27,131 nucleotides of DNA from Planctomycetota bacterium (GTDB lineage Bacteria; Planctomycetota; Phycisphaerae; UBA1845), in assembly GCA_024278775.1 (NCBI GenBank), contig JAJRSP010000111.1, positions 1 to 27,131 on the forward strand, written 5' to 3'. Shown piece by piece: positions 22,786 through 27,131 of this stretch. The number at the start of each line of letters is the position of its first letter. The first letter of the stretch is position 1. The notes beneath the pieces were generated by a model. That model was not told the origin of the DNA, ran no database searches, and was given only the letters and a program-made list of their open reading frames with translations. A program made the translations under genes and the position numbers.

Positions 22786-24399
22786 CTAACGAGCGTGTGC
22801 GACCGCACGAACCTCGCGCAGCACCGTCACACGAATCTCACCCGGATAGGTCATCTGCTCCTCGATGTCCTTGGCGACGTCATGAGAAATCTTGGAGGCC
22901 GTGGCGTCATCAACCTTCTTGGCATCCACAATCACGCGAATCTCACGACCGGCCTGTATCGCAAAGGCTTCCTTCACACCGTGTTGCACCTTGGCGATGT
23001 CTTCCAACTGCTGAAGTCGCTGAATGTAACGCTCCAGTGATTCCCGACGACCGCCGGGACGTGCGGCGCTGATGGCGTCGGCGGCCATTACGATGGGGGT
23101 ATAGGGACTGGTGGAAGGAATGTCGCCGTGGTGACCCTCGATCGCGTTGAGCACCTCCGAGCGCTCGTTGAACTTCTTGCAGAAATCGGCACCGATTTTC
23201 GGATGGCTTCCTTCGACCTCGTGGTCTACAGCTTTTCCGATATCGTGCAGAAGACCACATCGTCTGGCGAGGCGACCGTCAAGCCCGAGTTCGTCTGCAA
23301 TGGCCTGACACAGAAACCCGACTTCGATACTGTGACGCAGCACATTCTGGCCGTAACTCGTCCGAAACTTGAGCCGCCCGAGAAGATCCAACTGCTTGCG
23401 GTGCAGCCCACCCACGTTGGCTTCGATGGACGCTTTCTTGCCCGTCTCCATCAGTTCCTCTTGAAGCTCCTTGCGGACCTGCTCCACGAGTTCTTCGATG
23501 CGACCGGGGTGAATACGCCCATCGGAAATCAGCCGTTCCAACGATCGACGAGCCACCTCACGACGCACGGGGTCAAAAGCACTAACGACCACCACGCCCG
23601 GCGTGTCGTCCACGATTACGTCGACGCCGGTGACGCGCTCAAACGCACGGATGTTACGTCCCTCTCGCCCGATGACACGACCTTTCATTTCATCGGACGG
23701 AATATCCACGGTGGACACCGACGCCTCGCACGTATGTTCTCCGGCATAACGCTGAATGGCCGTCAACGTGATCTCACGTGATTTAATCGTGGCTTCGTCC
23801 TTCGCAGCGGACAATGTTTTATCGATGAGCTCCGCGCACTCATGATCCATTTCTTGTTTGACATCCTGGAGCACGGTTCTGCGTGCATCATCACTCGACA
23901 GACCACTGATCTTGAGAAGCTCCTGACGACGTTGCGTTAATAGGGATTCGACTTCCACTTCCTTCTTGTCGAGAGCTTCGTTTCTCTTGTCCAGCCTGGC
24001 TTGCGATTGCTCCAAGTTACGCTCTTTGGTCACCAGCGTGTCGAGCTTGCCCTCCAGGTTATCCTCTCGCTTGGCGAGGCGCTTTTCGCTCTGCTTGAGC
24101 TCCGCCCGCATCTGGTTGCCTTCTTCGCGGAGCTTTTCCTGCCCTTTGATGAACTCGGCCTTCGCGTCGACCTCACCGGCCTTACGAGTGACGTCAGCCT
24201 CAACACGCGCATCGTGAACGATACGCTCCGCCTCTTCCCGGGCTGCAACCAGGCGTTTTCGTCCGACCCAATTAGTCAATAGGAAACCGGCCAGCAGCGC
24301 TACCACAGCACCCACGGCACCGGCAACAAGAAGACCCGCCACCGACACGCCGGAAAAAAACTGCGACAGCAGAGGCAGTACGAATGTGTTTTCTATCAT
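22786..24399 (-). CDS. rny: Ribonuclease Y
   Basis: 537 residues. RNase Y is the membrane-tethered endoribonuclease that starts mRNA decay in bacteria lacking RNase E or alongside it. Visible: an N-terminal membrane helix (about 18-42), a long charged coiled coil (about 50-220), a KH RNA-binding domain with GREGRN (244-249), and an HD hydrolase domain with the metal pair H385-D386 in LLHDIGKA, preceded by VLRHSIEVG. Length is typical (about 520). The ATG at 24399 is next to a 12-bp palindrome and has only a poor Shine-Dalgarno. A promoter-like pair at 24509-24536 would give a leader of about 100 bases. First gene of a seven-gene string. Confidence 0.96.
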   Translation of the reverse strand: MIENTFVLPLLSQFFSGVSVAGLLVAGAVGAVVALLAGFLLTNWVGRKRLVAAREEAERIVHDARVEADVTRKAGEVDAKAEFIKGQEKLREEGNQMRAELKQSEKRLAKREDNLEGKLDTLVTKERNLEQSQARLDKRNEALDKKEVEVESLLTQRRQELLKISGLSSDDARRTVLQDVKQEMDHECAELIDKTLSAAKDEATIKSREITLTAIQRYAGEHTCEASVSTVDIPSDEMKGRVIGREGRNIRAFERVTGVDVIVDDTPGVVVVSAFDPVRREVARRSLERLISDGRIHPGRIEELVEQVRKELQEELMETGKKASIEANVGGLHRKQLDLLGRLKFRTSYGQNVLRHSIEVGFLCQAIADELGLDGRLARRCGLLHDIGKAVDHEVEGSHPKIGADFCKKFNERSEVLNAIEGHHGDIPSTSPYTPIVMAADAISAARPGGRRESLERYIQRLQQLEDIAKVQHGVKEAFAIQAGREIRVIVDAKKVDDATASKISHDVAKDIEEQMTYPGEIRVTVLREVRAVAHAR

Positions 24400-24411
24400 C
24401 GGATCGATCCG
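24400..24411. promoter_or_regulatory. 12-bp palindrome directly before the rny start
   Basis: CGGATCGATCCG is perfectly self-complementary and touches the rny ATG. It would lie in the ribosome-binding region of the mRNA. Confidence 0.4.
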
Positions 24412-24508
24412 CTAATAATGAGGACAGCACGGTTGAACCGGGCGGTGCGGATCGAACGAAGCAAACCTCGCCGGGCGACACCGCGTCCGACGATCAGGAA
24501 AGCAAAAT

Positions 24509-24536
24509 GTAGTAGGCGAGACCGGACAGTCGTCAA
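24509..24536 (-). promoter_or_regulatory. Possible rny promoter
   Basis: On the minus strand, TTGACG (24536-24531) and TACTAC (24514-24509) are 16 bases apart, a fair sigma-70-type match. The start would fall near 24502, about 100 bases before the rny ATG. Confidence 0.35.
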
Positions 24537-24695
24537 CAGGGAGCGCCGGCGGCCATCCACGCGACTCACGTCGCCAAGATGATCGGGCAGGTAGTTCGCA
24601 TGCACATCGTGCTAAAAACAATCAACAACGTCTAAATCGGAGCCGCCGCGATCTCGTTCTTACCCATTGCACGCTCTCTCAAACCCTGGCCGAGC

Positions 24696-24750
24696 CGCTC
24701 TTCGAAAAACCAACGCTCTTCGAAAAACCTATCGCCTCTTTCGAGAAACG
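24696..24750. repeat. Tandem repeat with TTCGAA core
   Basis: CGCTCTTCGAAAAACC occurs exactly at 24696-24711 and 24714-24729 (18-base period); a diverged third copy is at 24733-24750, and a weaker relative (CGCTCTCTCAAACC) precedes them near 24672. Each exact unit contains the palindrome TTCGAA. Confidence 0.6.
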
Positions 24751-25146
24751 AGACCCGCGATACCCGATGGGCGCTCGAATGGAGCCTGTCACCACCGACG
24801 GCACGCCAAACCCGCACGTCGTTTCGACCATCCCGAAGACGCGAAGCTCACCGCTATTCTGTTGTCTACAAAGTCCAAACAGTGGCGCGTGGAATCACCC
24901 ACACGCCGCCTGATGCATACATCCATGCCGCTCAAGCGGCACAGCAATCGCTTCCAACCCGCCCTCGCTCGCCTAAGCGGCATCCACCGCCATGAGCTCT
25001 CCTTGCATTCGCCGAATGTCTAAATCCGCAAACAATTCAGCCCGGAAACCGAAAATCCAGTACCGGTAAACAAACCTCGCGCGCACCAGCACGCACACGG
25101 AGTATATTCTTAACAACCACCGTGTCAAGGTTTACCGGACCCCGCA

Positions 25147-25167
25147 TCGAGCTTCGAGCTTCGAGCT
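25147..25167. repeat. Three tandem copies of TCGAGCT
   Basis: Perfect 7-bp repeats at 25147, 25154 and 25161. It could be a simple slippage tract. It lies about 105-125 bases upstream of the dsbD -10 candidate. Confidence 0.6.
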
Positions 25168-25272
25168 TTCGATTGCCGCTCTGTCTTGCCCGGAACCACC
25201 CCGAAATGTGGATGCATACAAACTTCACTCACCTTTTTACAAACCAGCGTCGTAGCTGCTGCCCGACGAAGA

Positions 25273-25278
25273 TATAAT
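25273..25278 (+). promoter_or_regulatory. Possible -10 box for dsbD
   Basis: A consensus TATAAT about 95 bases before the dsbD ATG. No good -35 match stands 16-18 bases upstream, so an activator or another sigma factor might be needed, or the match is chance. Confidence 0.35.
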
Positions 25279-25373
25279 CGCTAGACTTAGCGGTTCCGGC
25301 GGTGCTGGATGTACCATGGAGCGTTGACCGCCCGGGTAACCGACTGGATCGTTTTGATAACCAGAGAACCTAC

Positions 25374-27131
25374 ATGACCCAACGAACCCGTTTTCCCGTC
25401 CTTTTCGCTGCCAGTTTGGCCATGCTCCTTCCGGCGACGCTATTCGCCCAGTTGGGATCCACGCGGACCGGCAAGACGCCGGCTGGGGGGCGCAAAGCGA
25501 AGGTGGACTTGGTCGCTTCCGTGGATGCCGTCACACCGGGTGAACCGTTGGAACTTGGTTTGCGGTTCAAGATCAAAGACCACTGGCATATTTACTGGCA
25601 CAACAGCGGCGACAGCGGCATGCCGCCGCGACTCTCGTGGACGCTTCCCGAAGGATTCCGCGCGGGTGACCTCCAATTTCCGGTTCCCAAGCGACAATCT
25701 GACGCCGGGGGATTCATCACCACGAACGTGCTCGAAGGTGAGCCGGTGTTGCTGGTGACTTTCGACACACCCGACTCCCTGTCGGACACGGAAGTCACAC
25801 TCTCTGCCAAGGTCCAGTACCTGGTCTGCGACGAGACCTGCCTCCGAGAGCACACGACGGTATCCGTGACGCTACCGGTTCGCGCCTCGGGCGGCAAGCC
25901 GGATCACATTGACCTATTCAAGACCGCCCATGCCAAACTCCCCAAGCCGTCCAGCAAGTATGTGACCGTTAAGGCCACGGTGGGCAAGGGTTCGATGGCA
26001 CCAGGTAAGACCTTCGAGTTGGATGTCAAAGTGGTGGTTCGCAAGGGCTTTCACATTCAGTCGAACAAGCCGACGAACAAGGCGCTCTTCGGCTGCGACG
26101 TGTTCCTCAAAAAGATCGACGACGTTTACTGGGAGGCGGCCATCTTCCCCGAGCCGCGAATTCGCAAGGACAAAGCGTTTGGTACGTTGAGCGAATACGC
26201 CGGTACCTTCCACGTTCGTGTGCCGGGCGAAGTCGATAGCGAGGCCTCCGGACCCTACCCCGTCGGAGGCGTGTTCGTTTTTCAAGCCTGCAACGACCTT
26301 GGCCGCTGTTTCCCTCCGGAGTCGGTCGCGTTCTCCATGACCAAGGGTTCGACCGGTGCCACACCCCCAACGAGCATTATTGCACAAACCGACCTCGCGG
26401 GACGATCGCAGGATACCGCTACACCGACCGATACCGGCTCGCCGACAACTGCGGCTTCCGCGACGCCCGATGCGGCCACAACGCCATCTGTGCCACCTGC
26501 GCCGGATGACGTTTTTAACGGCGTCGCCAGTTCGTTTCTGGGGTTGCTGGGATTGGCCTTCCTTGGCGGGCTTATTCTCAACATCATGCCGTGCGTGCTC
26601 CCGGTGATCTCGATCAAAGTGCTGAGTTTCGTGCAGCAAGCCGGCGAATCACGAGCTAGGGTCTTTCGGCTCGGACTGACTTTTGCAGCCGGCATGTTGC
26701 TATCCTTCTGGGCACTTGCGGGGGCGATCATCGCGATCAAGGCCACGGGTGAACAGTTGGGGTGGGGGTTTCAGTTCCAGTCGCCACGGTTCGTGATCGG
26801 AATGATCGCGCTGATGTTTGTGTTTGGTTTGAGCTTGCTCGGCGTCTTCATCATCACCCTGCCCGGCGCGACGGTCACCAAGCTGGCCGCCGCCGAAGAA
26901 AAAGAAGGCTACCTCGGCGCTTTTATGAAGGGCGTGCTGGGTACGATACTGGCCACGCCTTGCACCGCACCTTTCCTCGGACCGGCCCTCGGCGTGGCGT
27001 TTCAGAGTTCGTCGGCGGAGTTGTTTCTAATCTTCACGGCCGTCGGCGTAGGCATGTCCAGCCCGTTCGTGTTACTCACCGCCTTCCCGGCGTGGCTGAA
27101 GTTCCTCCCCCGACCGGGCGCTTGGATGGAG
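25374..27131 (+). CDS. dsbD: DsbD-like thiol:disulfide interchange protein, 3' end outside window
   Basis: The frame from ATG 25374 stays open to the last base, giving 586 residues. A signal peptide (1-25, ending TLFA) leads into two extracytoplasmic DsbD-alpha-like domains: the first with C152 and C156 (QYLVCDETC), the second with C306 and C312 (ACNDLGRCFPP). A Thr/Pro/Ala-rich linker (about 324-380) precedes the membrane domain. Its cysteine pair is C407 (NIMPCVLPV) and C530 (ATPCTAPFLGP), as in DsbD/CcdA. The family carries electrons from cytoplasmic thioredoxin across the membrane to reduce periplasmic thiols. A C-terminal thioredoxin domain is expected beyond the edge. It could supply reductant for cytochrome c maturation. 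Weak Shine-Dalgarno. Confidence 0.92.
   Translation, partial: MTQRTRFPVLFAASLAMLLPATLFAQLGSTRTGKTPAGGRKAKVDLVASVDAVTPGEPLELGLRFKIKDHWHIYWHNSGDSGMPPRLSWTLPEGFRAGDLQFPVPKRQSDAGGFITTNVLEGEPVLLVTFDTPDSLSDTEVTLSAKVQYLVCDETCLREHTTVSVTLPVRASGGKPDHIDLFKTAHAKLPKPSSKYVTVKATVGKGSMAPGKTFELDVKVVVRKGFHIQSNKPTNKALFGCDVFLKKIDDVYWEAAIFPEPRIRKDKAFGTLSEYAGTFHVRVPGEVDSEASGPYPVGGVFVFQACNDLGRCFPPESVAFSMTKGSTGATPPTSIIAQTDLAGRSQDTATPTDTGSPTTAASATPDAATTPSVPPAPDDVFNGVASSFLGLLGLAFLGGLILNIMPCVLPVISIKVLSFVQQAGESRARVFRLGLTFAAGMLLSFWALAGAIIAIKATGEQLGWGFQFQSPRFVIGMIALMFVFGLSLLGVFIITLPGATVTKLAAAEEKEGYLGAFMKGVLGTILATPCTAPFLGPALGVAFQSSSAELFLIFTAVGVGMSSPFVLLTAFPAWLKFLPRPGAWME

Larger units (their letters stand above)
24400..25373. 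other. 974-base gene-free spacer between rny and dsbD
   Basis: The longest stretch without a gene; short frames here lack supporting features. Contents: the rny palindrome and promoter candidate, a TTCGAA-containing tandem repeat (24696-24750), a heptamer repeat (25147-25167) and a -10-like TATAAT (25273-25278) for dsbD. No tRNA, rRNA or clear terminator was found. A small RNA cannot be excluded. Confidence 0.6.

Noticed and set aside
24632..25023. Short frames in the spacer upstream of dsbD
   Set aside because: They cover the tandem repeats, lack ribosome sites and have no recognisable domain.

Overview
The window is GC-rich bacterial chromosome. It reads most naturally as a planctomycete, probably of the Phycisphaerae side. 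This rests on several gene types I associate with that phylum: a secreted protein ending in a pseudopilin-like tail, a membrane-bound helix-turn-helix protein with an acidic linker, a ResB/CcsA pair with very large extracytoplasmic domains, and RNase Y next to YmdB. Shine-Dalgarno sites are patchy, with clear ones at only some genes. I see no phage, transposase, CRISPR, tRNA or rRNA.

Layout. 1-80 (-) is the start of a gene cut by the window edge. 245-853 (-) is a GNAT acetyltransferase, divergent from a PilT-type ATPase (934-2016, +). 2097-4532 (-) is a secreted sialidase-like propeller protein with a pseudopilin-like C-terminus, and 4884-6200 (-) is a DEAD-box RNA helicase; the spacer between them holds diverged repeats and hairpins. 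From 6655 the + strand carries a small membrane protein, a membrane-tethered HTH protein preceded by a palindrome and a 15-bp tandem array, and an OmpA-like lipoprotein with its own terminator. Next come a ResB plus CcsA cytochrome c maturation pair (9581-14004), an M3 oligopeptidase and a YihY-family membrane protein (14314-17430).

24399-17427 (-) is a seven-gene co-linear string: rny, ymdB, tyrS, an unknown protein, a long YkgJ/FliB-like cysteine-cluster protein, deoC (8-bp overlap with the previous gene) and a zinc-ribbon protein. Its last stop codon overlaps the stop of the converging YihY gene. A 974-bp gene-free spacer with short tandem repeats precedes a DsbD-like thiol:disulfide reductase (25374 to the right edge, +) that continues beyond the window.

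How they may work together. ResB and CcsA form the system II haem-delivery and ligation complex. That pathway needs reduced apocytochrome thiols, and DsbD can supply the electrons, though here it lies 11 kb away, so the link is inference. RNase Y, TyrS and the DEAD-box helicase belong to RNA turnover and translation. No clear-cut new defence or biosynthetic system is visible. The most promising unexplained items are the HTH membrane protein with its upstream repeat array, the propeller-pseudopilin fusion, and the structured intergenic repeats.
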